DNA from: JAEUIT01 sp034439815
GTDB lineage: Bacteria > Planctomycetota > Phycisphaerae > Phycisphaerales > SM1A02
DNA length: 34,509 nt
NCBI GenBank assembly: GCA_034439815.1
Contig: JAWXBD010000005.1
Location: 1-34,509, forward strand
Reading direction: 5' to 3'
Part shown: positions 23,436 through 31,440 of the stretch, one piece after another
Layout of the letters: every line of letters starts with the position of its first letter
Numbering within the stretch: the first letter of the stretch is position 1
Program-made: the position numbers and the translations under genes
Notes under the pieces: generated by a model
Databases searched by the model: none
The model's input: the letters and a program-made list of their open reading frames with translations, nothing else
What the model was told of the DNA's origin: nothing

Positions 23436-24956
23436 ATGCATGAACGGATCTTGACGCGACTCGCCTCGTGGAAGTCGTGCAAGGTGATGGTCATCGGGGA
23501 CTTCATGCTGGACCAGCATGTGTACGGCGCGGCTGAACGCCTGTCGCCTGATGCGCCGGTGCCGGTCTTGATGGCGGGTGACCCCCGCGACATTCACGAG
23601 TCGCCGGGAGGAGCCAGCAATGTGGCGTCATGTCTTCGCGCACTGGACGCGGACGTGTGCTGCTTCGGTGTCGTGGGAGGCGATCAGGAGGGGGATTCCC
23701 TGCGCCGTCGGCTGCGCGACATGGGCTGCGGCGTCGATGGTGTGATCGTGGATCCATCACGACCGACGACGGTGAAGCGCAACCTGATCGGTCTTGCGCA
23801 GCATCGCCATCCCCAAAAGATGTTTCGGCTGGATTTCGAAAGCCGCGAGCCGCTGGGACGGGCAGTGTCGGAGCGGCTGCTTGGCGCGATCTTGAACGCG
23901 ATCGGGACCGTCGATGTCATCTGCATCGAGGACTACAACAAGGGTGTGTGCACGACCAACGTGTGCCAGACCGTCATCGACGCTGCGCGCAAGGTCGGGA
24001 AGCCCGTCCTCGTCGATCCGGCAGCGATCGAAGACTACGGCCGCTATCGGCATGCGACCGCGATCACACCGAACCGCACGGAAGCGGAACTGGCGACCGG
24101 CATGGCGACACCGATTGATGCGAGCATCGAACACAACGCGCGGCTCGCAGCTCGACTGCTTGGGGATGTGCAGCTTGACGCCGTGGTTCTTACGCTCGAC
24201 AAGCACGGAGCGCTGCTGCTGCAGCGCGACGGCGAGCCGCTGCATGTGCCGACTGTCGCGCGCACGGTGTACGACGTCACGGGCGCCGGAGACATGGTGC
24301 TCGCTTCACTCGCAGCCGCGATTGCGAACGGGTTCCGCTGGGACGACGCGGTGGCATTTGCGAATGCCGCCGCTGGACTGGAGGTCGAAGTCTTCGGCGC
24401 GCAACCGATTCCCCTCTCGCATATTCGCCGTGCAATTCTCGGTCTGGCTCGCCCGCGGAGCGGCAAAGCGCGGTCGCTTGAAGATCTGCGGGTCGAACTC
24501 GCTGTGCATCGTGATTCCGGAAAGCGCATCGTGCTCACGAACGGCTGCTTCGATGTGATTCACGCCGGTCATGTCGCCTATCTCCGGGAAGCCAAGCAGC
24601 AGGGGGACATTCTGGTTCTCGGAGTCAATGCCGACGAGGAAGTCACCCGCCAGAAGGGGGCCGGACGGCCGATCTTCAATGAGACCGAGCGCCAAGAAAT
24701 TCTCGGCGAATTGCTGTGTGTCGATTACATCGTGGTGTTTCCCGAACCGACGGCGCATGAACTCATCAGGGCGATCCGGCCGGACGTGTATGTCAAGGGC
24801 GGTGATTACCGGCCGGAACAGGTCAACGAGTTTGATCTCGTGCGTGAACTCGGCATCACGATGAAGCTGCTCGCGCATCGCCCAGGGCTCGGCAGTACGA
24901 CCATCGTGGAGCGCATCCGAAGGCTCGAAGCGGAACAGGCCGGCGCTGCGAGCTGA
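23436..24956 (+). CDS. hldE: Bifunctional heptose 7-phosphate kinase / heptose 1-phosphate adenylyltransferase
   Basis: Makes ADP-D-glycero-beta-D-manno-heptose precursors for LPS. The 506-residue protein fuses two domains. The N-terminal PfkB-type kinase (about 15-320) shows VMVIGDFMLDQHVYG, SPGGASNVASCLRAL and the catalytic DVTGAGDMVLASLA. The C-terminal nucleotidyltransferase (about 360-500) shows VLTNGCFDVIHAGHVAYL with its HxGH motif, RPIFNETERQEIL and VYVKGGDY. Both sets of motifs look intact. ATG 23436 is chosen by fit to the family; GTG 23415 is an alternative and no ribosome site is obvious. A TAGACT box at 23363-23368 is a possible promoter. It follows lpxK by 70 nt and completes the heptose supply for the GT9 enzyme. 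Confidence 0.95.
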   Translation: MHERILTRLASWKSCKVMVIGDFMLDQHVYGAAERLSPDAPVPVLMAGDPRDIHESPGGASNVASCLRALDADVCCFGVVGGDQEGDSLRRRLRDMGCGVDGVIVDPSRPTTVKRNLIGLAQHRHPQKMFRLDFESREPLGRAVSERLLGAILNAIGTVDVICIEDYNKGVCTTNVCQTVIDAARKVGKPVLVDPAAIEDYGRYRHATAITPNRTEAELATGMATPIDASIEHNARLAARLLGDVQLDAVVLTLDKHGALLLQRDGEPLHVPTVARTVYDVTGAGDMVLASLAAAIANGFRWDDAVAFANAAAGLEVEVFGAQPIPLSHIRRAILGLARPRSGKARSLEDLRVELAVHRDSGKRIVLTNGCFDVIHAGHVAYLREAKQQGDILVLGVNADEEVTRQKGAGRPIFNETERQEILGELLCVDYIVVFPEPTAHELIRAIRPDVYVKGGDYRPEQVNEFDLVRELGITMKLLAHRPGLGSTTIVERIRRLEAEQAGAAS

Positions 24957-25034
24957 TTCTCGTTGCCTTCCGCGGTCCCTGTGACACACTCGCCTGTGGG
25001 CTGCCAGCTGGCGGCCGCTCGCGAGGAATGTCCA

Positions 25035-25430
25035 ATGTGGAAAAACGGAAGAGCGAAGAGACGAGATGTGCACGCGCCATGGCTGCTGGCCGCGACAGTG
25101 TGCGCGTTGGTGTTCAGTACGCCCACTGGCTGTGCTTCGTCGCAGCAGGCAGCGATCCCGAGCTCCCGAAGCGGTACCGTCGTCGTGCCGTCGGGCATCG
25201 CGCTGCGGTCATCGAACTTGCAACTGCTTGAGGAGAGCCAGGGGATTGACGGTGCAGCATTCGACGCGAGTCTCGCGAGCCGCAATGACGATCGCCTAGG
25301 CTTCCCGTCGCGCAGCGTTCTTTACACGAGCGAAGTGGTGCGCGATACCTACAACCGCGAGTGGGTCATCTCAGGACGCGCCTACAACGAGTTTCGTGTA
25401 ACTACCAGAATCCGCGAGCGTCTGGACTGA
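25035..25430 (+). CDS. Small exported protein, possible lipoprotein, unknown function
   Basis: Not recognised. The 131-residue product starts with basic residues (MWKNGRAKRRDVH), then a hydrophobic stretch (LLAATVCALVF) and STPTGCASSQ. Cys36 could be a lipoprotein acylation site, though PTGC is a poor lipobox because the -3 residue is Pro. The mature part has no known motif and only that cysteine remains. The ATG at 25035 has GAGGAA 6 nt upstream, a good ribosome site that fixes this start over a longer frame. A 10-bp palindrome GCCAGCTGGC sits at 25003-25012 in its leader. After its stop, CGGCCG-TTTTGAGG-CGGCCG near 25440 could form a weak hairpin. Confidence 0.65.
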   Translation: MWKNGRAKRRDVHAPWLLAATVCALVFSTPTGCASSQQAAIPSSRSGTVVVPSGIALRSSNLQLLEESQGIDGAAFDASLASRNDDRLGFPSRSVLYTSEVVRDTYNREWVISGRAYNEFRVTTRIRERLD

Positions 25431-25675
25431 GTTCGTGCCGGCCGTTTTGAGGCGGCCGAGCCTGCGCCACAGAAGATTGGTAAACGCTTGGCGTTCGGCA
25501 ACTTGGCCTTGACTGGAACGGGGTCCCGCCTGATACTCGTCGTCGGCGGCGGACGATCCACGTCCGACACCATCGTCCGGGGGAAGCTCGTCCAGGCTTC
25601 GGGTTTACAGTTTGATGTTCGCAGAACCGCCCGCGCCCCGGCGATCGGTTACACCCGCTCAAGTGGGGGTTTCGC

Positions 25676-25999
25676 ATGGCGACGACGACCAAGAAGGAGC
25701 TGATCGATCGAATCGCGGACCAGACAGATCTGCGTCGCAGCGAGGTCAAGAAGGTGATCCAGTGTTTCCTGGATCACGTGATCGATGAGCTGGGTCGAGG
25801 CAATCGCCTCGAGTTCCGCGACTTTGGTGTGTTCGAGACGCGCGACCGCGCGCCGCGTGTGGCGCAGAATCCCAAGACGCTCGAGCGCGTTCCGGTTCCT
25901 GCAAAGCGCACGGTCAAGTTCAAGGTTGGTCGCATGATGAAAGTGCGGCTCGACGGCCTGGCTGTTCCGGTGCAAGTGAGCACTGACGACGACGAGTGA
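25676..25999 (+). CDS. HU/IHF-family DNA-binding protein
   Basis: Nucleoid-associated protein, a dimer that bends DNA. The 107 residues begin TKKELIDRIADQTDLRRSEVKKVI, match the family dimerisation helices, then show LEFRDFGVFETRDRAPRVAQNPKT with the DNA-intercalating arm (RVAQNPKT, close to the usual RxGxNPxT) and VPAKRTVKFKVG. It is about 15 residues longer than E. coli HU, with an acidic STDDDE tail. HU versus IHF cannot be decided. ATG 25676 has a GGGGG run about 8 nt upstream. The first third of the gene is packed with inverted repeats (see separate entry). It precedes dnaB by 81 nt. Confidence 0.95.
   Translation: MATTTKKELIDRIADQTDLRRSEVKKVIQCFLDHVIDELGRGNRLEFRDFGVFETRDRAPRVAQNPKTLERVPVPAKRTVKFKVGRMMKVRLDGLAVPVQVSTDDDE
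25754..25812. repeat. Cluster of three inverted repeats inside the HU-like gene
   Basis: GTGATCCAG (25754-25762) and CTGGATCAC (25769-25777) form a 9-bp perfect stem with a TGTTTC loop. Overlapping this, GATCACGTGATC (25772-25783) is a 12-bp perfect palindrome. TCGAGGC (25795-25801) and GCCTCGA (25806-25812) form a 7-bp stem with an AATC loop. All three lie within 59 bases of coding sequence. Confidence 0.8.
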
Positions 26000-26063
26000 T
26001 CGGGACGCACGGGCCAGAGTGAGAACAACCTGTCGCGCGCATCCTGATCGCGCAAGGGGCGCT

Positions 26064-26069
26064 TACACT
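26064..26069 (+). promoter_or_regulatory. Candidate -10 box (TACACT) for dnaB
   Basis: TACACTTCGC lies 11 nt before the dnaB start codon, which itself has no Shine-Dalgarno site. The pairing suggests a very short or leaderless transcript. No convincing -35 is seen. Confidence 0.3.
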
Positions 26070-26080
26070 TCGCCCGCTCT

Positions 26081-27661
26081 ATGGCGTTTGACGATAACAG
26101 TGCACTCTCTGGCGGAATCGGCGGCGCTGATGGCGGCGACGGCTTTCGTCGTCGCCGGCGCGAGCGCCAGCAGGGAACTGGCTTCGCCGATGTGGCAAAG
26201 CTCTTCGACACGCTCCCTCCGCACGCGATCGAAGCAGAGATGAGTCTGATCGGGTCCATGATCTGGGATCCGCGCGTCGTCGGCGATGTGATCACCATTG
26301 TGAAGGGGGCCGGCGATTTCTACCGGCCCGCGCACGGCGTGATCTACGAGACCATGGTCGAGCTGTACGACCGCGACGGATCGATGGACATCACCACGCT
26401 GAGCCAGCGGCTTGCGGACAAGCAGCTGCTGGCTGAGATCGGCGGCACGGCGTACCTGCTCGAGCTCGCGGAAGGCATCCCGAGTGCGGTGAACGCGACG
26501 CATTACGCGAACATCGTGCGTGAAAAGGCGACTGTACGCGAGCTAATTGCGGCCGCCGGCGAGACGCTCGCCGAAGCGCATCAGTCGAAGGATCCGGCGC
26601 AGGAGATCCTCGAGCGCGCTGAAAAGCGCATCTTTCAGATCGCGCAGAAGCGCGACACCAACTCAACATCCGAGCTGCGGGAACTCATCAATGAAACCAT
26701 GCGGATCCTCGAGCAGAACGAGGGTCAGCATCTCACCGGCATCACCAGCGGCTTTGTCGACCTTGATGAAATGCTTAGCGGTTTTCAGCGCGGGGAGATG
26801 ATCATTCTGGCGGCGCGCCCGTCGATGGGGAAGACGGCGCTGGCGCTGAACTTCGTTGAGAACATGGCGATGGCCGGCCACCCCGCGGCAGTGTTCAGCC
26901 TTGAGATGGGCAAGCAGCAGCTGGTGCAGCGCATCTTGTGCGGACGTGGTCAGATTGATTCACAGCGGATGCGACGAAACATGCTGCGTCGCGAGGACTA
27001 CCAGCGGCTCATCGCGGCGGCCGGCGATCTGGCGGAGGCGAAGATTTTCATCGATGACTCACCGGGGCTTTCGCTCCTCTCGATGCGCTCCAAGGCCCGC
27101 CGTCTCAAAGACCGGTACGACATTGAGGCGGTGGTCATCGACTATCTGCAGCTCATGAGCGCCGGCACGCGCGTCGAAAGCCGGCAGCTGGAGGTGAGTG
27201 AGATCAGCCGCGGCATCAAGGCGATGGCGCGCGAGCTCGACGTGCCGGTCATCTGTCTGAGCCAGCTCAATCGCGCGGCAGAACAGCGCGAAGGCCACCG
27301 CCCGCGCATGAGCGATCTTCGTGAATCAGGCTCCATTGAGCAGGATGCGGATGTCATCATGATGCTCCACCGCGAGGAGTACTTTCATCGTGCCGATCCT
27401 GAGTGGGAAGAAGCCAACCCCGACAAAGTCGGCATCGCGGAACTGATTCTGACGAAACAGCGAAACGGTCCGACGGGGACCGTCAACATGACGTGGGACT
27501 CGGCAAGCACGGCGTTCCGCAGCATTTCGTACGCGACCCCGCCACACGCGAGCGGCCGTCCGGTTTCGCCCCCACCGGCTCCCAGGCTCCTGAAGTTGAA
27601 CGCGAACGCCGCAGCACTCCCGCCCGAAACGGACGATGACGTCGGCGGCATTCCGTATTGA
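26081..27661 (+). CDS. dnaB: Replicative DNA helicase DnaB
   Basis: Hexameric 5'-to-3' helicase of the replication fork. The 526-residue protein has a Gly/Arg-rich N-terminal extension (about 35 residues), then the helical N domain from LPPHAIEAEMSLIGSMI. The RecA-like ATPase domain contains the Walker A ARPSMGKTALALNF near 245-258, the H1a-type FSLEMGKQQLVQR, the Walker B VVIDYLQLM and the SQLNRAAEQREGHRPRMSDLRESGSIEQDADV block (quoted in parts SQLNRAAEQR and LRESGSIEQDAD). An arginine-finger region KQRNGPTGT follows. The last ~40 residues are Pro/Ala-rich. Sequence shows no intein. It follows the HU-like gene. Start ATG 26081 has a TACACT box 11 nt upstream and no ribosome site. Confidence 0.97.
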   Translation: MAFDDNSALSGGIGGADGGDGFRRRRRERQQGTGFADVAKLFDTLPPHAIEAEMSLIGSMIWDPRVVGDVITIVKGAGDFYRPAHGVIYETMVELYDRDGSMDITTLSQRLADKQLLAEIGGTAYLLELAEGIPSAVNATHYANIVREKATVRELIAAAGETLAEAHQSKDPAQEILERAEKRIFQIAQKRDTNSTSELRELINETMRILEQNEGQHLTGITSGFVDLDEMLSGFQRGEMIILAARPSMGKTALALNFVENMAMAGHPAAVFSLEMGKQQLVQRILCGRGQIDSQRMRRNMLRREDYQRLIAAAGDLAEAKIFIDDSPGLSLLSMRSKARRLKDRYDIEAVVIDYLQLMSAGTRVESRQLEVSEISRGIKAMARELDVPVICLSQLNRAAEQREGHRPRMSDLRESGSIEQDADVIMMLHREEYFHRADPEWEEANPDKVGIAELILTKQRNGPTGTVNMTWDSASTAFRSISYATPPHASGRPVSPPPAPRLLKLNANAAALPPETDDDVGGIPY

Positions 27662-27766
27662 TGCAGCGGGCCGCGGGCAAGACGGGCGAGGGAGTCGCGT
27701 TGGGATCTGCGCTCAGAGGTGCCACTGCTTGGCCGACGCGTCCCGTTCATGCGTGCACACTTCTCG

Positions 27767-27772
27767 TACACT
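27767..27772 (+). promoter_or_regulatory. Candidate -10 box (TACACT) for the ECF sigma module
   Basis: TACACTTCCGCC lies 12 nt before the chosen sigma factor start at 27785, echoing the TACACTTCGCC before dnaB. No clear -35 hexamer. It could be a housekeeping or self-recognised promoter; this cannot be decided from one site. Confidence 0.25.
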
Positions 27773-27784
27773 TCCGCCGCCGAG

Positions 27785-28387
27785 ATGGCGCCAACGCCCC
27801 GTAACTCCGACGATGACCGCTCGCGAACTGAGCTGGCGAGCCTTCTGGCTGCCGCGGCAGCTGGTGACGAGCGCGCCTGGCGCGGCCTGGTTGATGCGTA
27901 CGTCGGTCGAGTGTTCGGACTCATCCGATCACAATGCGGTGATGCCGATCTCGCCGATGAAATCACGCAGTCGACATTCTGCACGATCGCAGCCAAGCTG
28001 CGCGAGTACGAAGAGGTAGGCCGCTTCGAGAGCTGGCTCTTCCGCATCGCGATGAATCGGCTTCGCGACGAGATGCGGCGCCGCAAGCGGCAGGCGAGTC
28101 CGATGGATGCGGCGCCGATGGTGACGCTGGCGATCGAAGCGCCGGGGTCTGGTGCCACGGTTCCGAAGGACGCGGCGACTTCGCGTGTGCTCCGCGACGC
28201 GATCGCGTCGCTCAACGAAGCCGACCGCGAGATCATCAACCTTCGGCATGTCGGCGGACTCTCGTTCAAGCAACTCGCAGACGCCTTGGACGAGCCACTC
28301 GGAACGCTGCTCGCCCGCCATCACCGGGCGCTGCGGAAGCTCCGGGAATATCTCGAAGAACGGGGGATCGATGCAGAAGTCTTCTAA
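27785..28387 (+). CDS. ECF-type RNA polymerase sigma factor
   Basis: A 200-residue sigma-70 family group 4 protein. Region 2 reads YVGRVFGLIRSQCGDADLADEITQSTF (quoted in parts VFGLIRSQCGD and ADEITQSTF) and then FESWLFRIAMNRLRDEMRRRKR, the -10 binding segment. Region 4 reads LNEADREIINLRHVGGLSF, KQLADAL and LARHHRALRKLREYLEE, the -35 helix-turn-helix. Between them is a ~30-residue linker. ATG 27785 is chosen because upstream residues in the open frame do not fit the family. The next two plus-strand genes, a single-span membrane protein and an exported helical protein, sit where an anti-sigma and its partner usually lie. Confidence 0.92.
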   Translation: MAPTPRNSDDDRSRTELASLLAAAAAGDERAWRGLVDAYVGRVFGLIRSQCGDADLADEITQSTFCTIAAKLREYEEVGRFESWLFRIAMNRLRDEMRRRKRQASPMDAAPMVTLAIEAPGSGATVPKDAATSRVLRDAIASLNEADREIINLRHVGGLSFKQLADALDEPLGTLLARHHRALRKLREYLEERGIDAEVF

Positions 28388-28537
28388 AGGGTGCCCAGCG
28401 CATGCCCCCCGAATTGCTGCTCCTTCTGGTGCCGCGGGTTGCAATTCTTTGGGCTTCGCAGGCGTTGGGGATTCCAGCTTTCAAGAGATGCGGTCGAGGG
28501 GCAGGATGAGCGCATTGGTCAAACGAGGGAGAGCAAG

Positions 28538-29218
28538 ATGAACATGGACCGCTTTGATCTCAATCCGCGTCGAAATCACCGCGAAGACGCGGCAATCCCC
28601 CCCGATCTCGTCGGGACGGATCGCCTCCTCACGCGCGTGCTCGGTCGTTCGCCCCACGCCGCGGACGATGTGGACTCGCTGTCGGCCGTCCGATCGCTGG
28701 CTGACCGGGTGTTCGTACTTTCGGCCCCCGTCGTCGCGAACGCCGCAGCCGGTGCAGTGCTCCGCCGGATCGAGTTCCGCCCCACGACGGTCATTTCGAC
28801 CCGTTACCGGCTCGCCCGCGTCGCCCTTGCGGCCGCCGCCGCGGTGGTCTTTACCGCCAGCGCCTGGTTCGCGGTCCAACCGGTCGACACGCTGGTCCAG
28901 GAGCACATTGCTCGTGGTGATCAGGACCAGCGCATGCAGTTTGATGGGGTCCAAGCTTCGCCGGCCGAGCTGACTCTCGTCGCGCTTTTGCGTGACAGCT
29001 CCCACAACGCAAGTGATCCACTCGACGCCATGGTGGGCGCTGCCTATCGGGGCCCCGCCTTTGGTGGTCGTGCCGGAGGTATTGCGCGGGGCGAAGTTGG
29101 CATATTGGGTTACGGTCGTGCCGCGGGGGTCGCCGTGCCAGTCCTCCAGACGCGCGGTGCGGGACTCGACGATTTTGAGGATGAGCTCGGTGCGATCCTC
29201 GGTTCCAATGAAGCGTGA
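28538..29218 (+). CDS. Single-span membrane protein, putative anti-sigma partner
   Basis: Family not recognised. The 226 residues divide into a ~90-residue N-terminal part with acidic and Asp-rich runs (HAADDVDSLSAVRSLADRV), one membrane helix at about 94-113 (VALAAAAAVVFTASAWFAV), and a ~110-residue outer part. The outer part contains a Gly-rich stretch (RGPAFGGRAGGIARGE, GYGRAAGVAV) and ends DDFEDELGAILGSNEA. It follows an ECF sigma gene by 150 nt and has the cytoplasm-helix-periplasm layout of an anti-sigma factor. It lacks the HxxxCxxC zinc motif of the classical group. ATG 28538 follows GGGAGAG by 5 nt; ATG 28544 is an alternative. Its end overlaps the next gene by 11 nt, so they are coupled. 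Confidence 0.7.
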   Translation: MNMDRFDLNPRRNHREDAAIPPDLVGTDRLLTRVLGRSPHAADDVDSLSAVRSLADRVFVLSAPVVANAAAGAVLRRIEFRPTTVISTRYRLARVALAAAAAVVFTASAWFAVQPVDTLVQEHIARGDQDQRMQFDGVQASPAELTLVALLRDSSHNASDPLDAMVGAAYRGPAFGGRAGGIARGEVGILGYGRAAGVAVPVLQTRGAGLDDFEDELGAILGSNEA

Positions 29219-30221
29219 CGCCCGTCATGCCACCGCGGCCGCGCCGCTGACCTCCTCCATGCACCACCACCGCGCACGATCTCGACGAATCACCCGCCGC
29301 CTTACCGCCTCGCTTGCGTTCGGGGCCCTCACCGTCGGTTTGCTTGTCCAAGGGGTCAGCGCCTGGGTGCACGACACGTCGGGCGAGTTTGCTGACGCGA
29401 GCTGGAATCAGCAGACCGCAGCCGACGAGTTGCTCTTGATCGCGTCTGCTCCGTTGGCGCCTGCACTGAAGACACTCGACGACTCAAAGCAGAGCGGACG
29501 TATCGCACAGAATCGAAACGGCCGACCGGTTCAGAACGGCGGCGCGAAGCCCGCTGATCGCGAACGCCGGGACGATGCTCGTCGCCCTTCGTTCGGCCCC
29601 GACGGAGCGCGCGGCCCCCGTCCGATCAGTCAGCGGGATATCGAGCGGTTCCTTGAGGTGGCGCACGACATCGATCCGAACTGGGCGACGAAGCTTCGGC
29701 AACGCATCGAGGAGAATCCCGAGGAGACGAGCCGGGCGATCGAACAGAAGGGTCGTCGTTTCATGGGCCTCGTGATGCTTCGGGAGAAGGACGAGGCGCT
29801 CTACAAGGCGAAGATCAGAGAGCTCGACCGACAGGGCAAGCTTCGCAAAGCGCAGGTGACATACTTCGAAGCGAAAGACGCCGCTAGCCAAGGCCAGGAT
29901 CGCGAAGAGGATGTTCAGCGAGCGAAGAAGGAGATCGCTGATCTCGCGAAACAGCTTGTGGACGATGAGATCCGTACGCGAGGGCTTGAGCTGGCAGCGA
30001 TGACACGTCTGCTCGACGAGTTCCGCGAGCAGCTGGAGGCCGATTCACAGCCAGCAAGTACCGCACGCCGCGCCGAGCAGTTGCTGCATCGCAAACTCAA
30101 TGAGCGGCCCGCTCCGGGGCTTGAGGAGATGCTCGACGTTCGCGTTGCGCCCATGGGGATCGAAGCACCATCGTCAGATGCACCTCAGGCGCCCAAGGCC
30201 TCGCCACGTCGCCAGCCGTGA
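29208..30221 (+). CDS. Exported or anchored helical, highly charged protein of unknown function
   Basis: Not recognised. The 337-residue product starts with a basic N terminus (HHHRARSRRITRRL) and a hydrophobic helix (about 32-53) ending VQGVSAW, either a signal peptide or an anchor. Then comes a low-complexity basic region (about 95-140). The rest is largely charged helix and probable coiled coil: ISQRDIERFLEVAHDID, NPEETSRAIEQKGRRFMG, KAKIRELDRQGKLRK, VQRAKKEIADLAKQL. The C terminus is Pro-rich. Start ATG 29208 overlaps the preceding gene by 11 nt; ATG 29259 is possible. The helical, signal-bearing layout resembles envelope stress sensors of the Spy/CpxP type only in style. Its place in the sigma module suggests an outer sensory or regulatory role. 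Confidence 0.65.
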   Translation: MKRDARHATAAAPLTSSMHHHRARSRRITRRLTASLAFGALTVGLLVQGVSAWVHDTSGEFADASWNQQTAADELLLIASAPLAPALKTLDDSKQSGRIAQNRNGRPVQNGGAKPADRERRDDARRPSFGPDGARGPRPISQRDIERFLEVAHDIDPNWATKLRQRIEENPEETSRAIEQKGRRFMGLVMLREKDEALYKAKIRELDRQGKLRKAQVTYFEAKDAASQGQDREEDVQRAKKEIADLAKQLVDDEIRTRGLELAAMTRLLDEFREQLEADSQPASTARRAEQLLHRKLNERPAPGLEEMLDVRVAPMGIEAPSSDAPQAPKASPRRQP

Positions 30222-30263
30222 GCACGTCTTCGCTGGCCGGCACCGCCGCGCTGAACCGGTAGC

Positions 30264-31319
30264 ATGGCGCCAGTGACCAGCGCAGCTTCGAATACGAACC
30301 TTCCGGTGGCGAGCGATGGCGCTCGCCCCGCTGTTCGTACCGGCATCAGACGTGGATTGGGTGTTGGCTGGATCGGTCTCGCGATCATGGTGGCGCTTCT
30401 GCTCGTGAGCTTCGGCTCGTTGCCATGGACGTTCGCGACGGTGACAGCTCCCGGAGCGCCGCCCGCCCGCCGTTACGACGCCGGCAACATCGATCTGAGT
30501 CTGCTGCCTCCGCTGTGGCTCGGAACGCGTCAACTCGATGTGGATCGCATCGCTGCAGCGCGGCAGGAATCGCAGTATGTGCCCGGCCGACTGCTTGGGA
30601 CCGACCGGCAGGGTCGTGATGTCTTTGCCCGCTGCCTCGCCGGCGGCGCGATCTCGCTGACGGTCGGGCTTTCCGCAGCAGCATTGGCGGTCCTCATCGG
30701 CACGGCCTATGGAGCCTTCAGCGGATACCGGGGGGGGCGGGTCGATGCGATTCTCATGCGGATCGTGGACATCCTGTTCGGCCTGCCATCGATCCTCCTC
30801 GTCGTGCTGCTCGCTGTTGCGGTCAATGGACGCATCGAGCGGCTTGGGACGGACATCCCCGCGTGGCTGCGTCAGGGGATCGAACTCGTGACGTTGCTCG
30901 TCGCAATCGGCGGTGTTTCGTGGCTCACGATGGCGCGGGTGATTCGCGGCCAAGTACTGTCGTTAAAGCAGCAGCCGTTTCTTGAAGCCGCCCGTGCGAT
31001 GGGGCTCTCACCCACGCAGCAGTTTCGCGTGCACCTTCTGCCCAATCTCGTCGGTCCGATCGCCGTCTACGCAACGCTGGCCGTGCCCGCAGCAATTCTC
31101 TCCGAGAGTTTTCTGTCATTCCTCGGCATCGGCATTCGCGATCCGCTTCCGTCGTGGGGCAACCTCGCCGCCGACGGACTCACCGAGCTCAACACTGTTG
31201 CGAGTCGATGGTGGCTCCTCGTCGCTCCATGCGCGCTGATCGCGATGTCGTTGATTTCGCTCAACTTCCTCGGTGACAGTTTACGCGAGCGATTGGATCC
31301 CGCGCGCGGGAAAGCGTAA
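30264..31319 (+). CDS. Peptide/nickel-type ABC transporter permease (OppC/DppC-like)
   Basis: Inner-membrane permease of a family 5 ABC importer. The 351 residues start with a helix near 35-55 (IGLAIMVALLLVSFGSLPW), followed by a periplasmic loop leading to the signature LLGTDRQGRDVFARCLAGG, then GAFSGYRGGRVDAILMRIVDILFGLPS. The ATPase-coupling EAA loop is EAARAMGLSPTQQFRVHLLPN. The end shows SESFLSFLGIGIRDPLPSWGN. The loop before GTDRQGRD is about 60 residues, somewhat longer than usual. It lies 42 nt after the helical protein gene, so the two may share a transcript. The importer order here is C, A, B; ATPase genes are not in the window. Confidence 0.93.
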   Translation: MAPVTSAASNTNLPVASDGARPAVRTGIRRGLGVGWIGLAIMVALLLVSFGSLPWTFATVTAPGAPPARRYDAGNIDLSLLPPLWLGTRQLDVDRIAAARQESQYVPGRLLGTDRQGRDVFARCLAGGAISLTVGLSAAALAVLIGTAYGAFSGYRGGRVDAILMRIVDILFGLPSILLVVLLAVAVNGRIERLGTDIPAWLRQGIELVTLLVAIGGVSWLTMARVIRGQVLSLKQQPFLEAARAMGLSPTQQFRVHLLPNLVGPIAVYATLAVPAAILSESFLSFLGIGIRDPLPSWGNLAADGLTELNTVASRWWLLVAPCALIAMSLISLNFLGDSLRERLDPARGKA

Positions 31320-31440
31320 GCGCAGCGTCCCCTGAGGCCCCTGCTACCCTACGTTGTTCGCGTGTCCCGGCAAAGGGAGCGTTCCGGCTGACACCGATCA
31401 CGTCGCATGTCCCTCGCTTTGGCACCTCACGAGCGTCCCT

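Noticed and set aside
28388..28537. Upstream extension of the sigma-partner gene to 28391
   Set aside because: The added residues are Cys/Trp/Arg-rich without pattern, while the ATG at 28538 has a good ribosome site.
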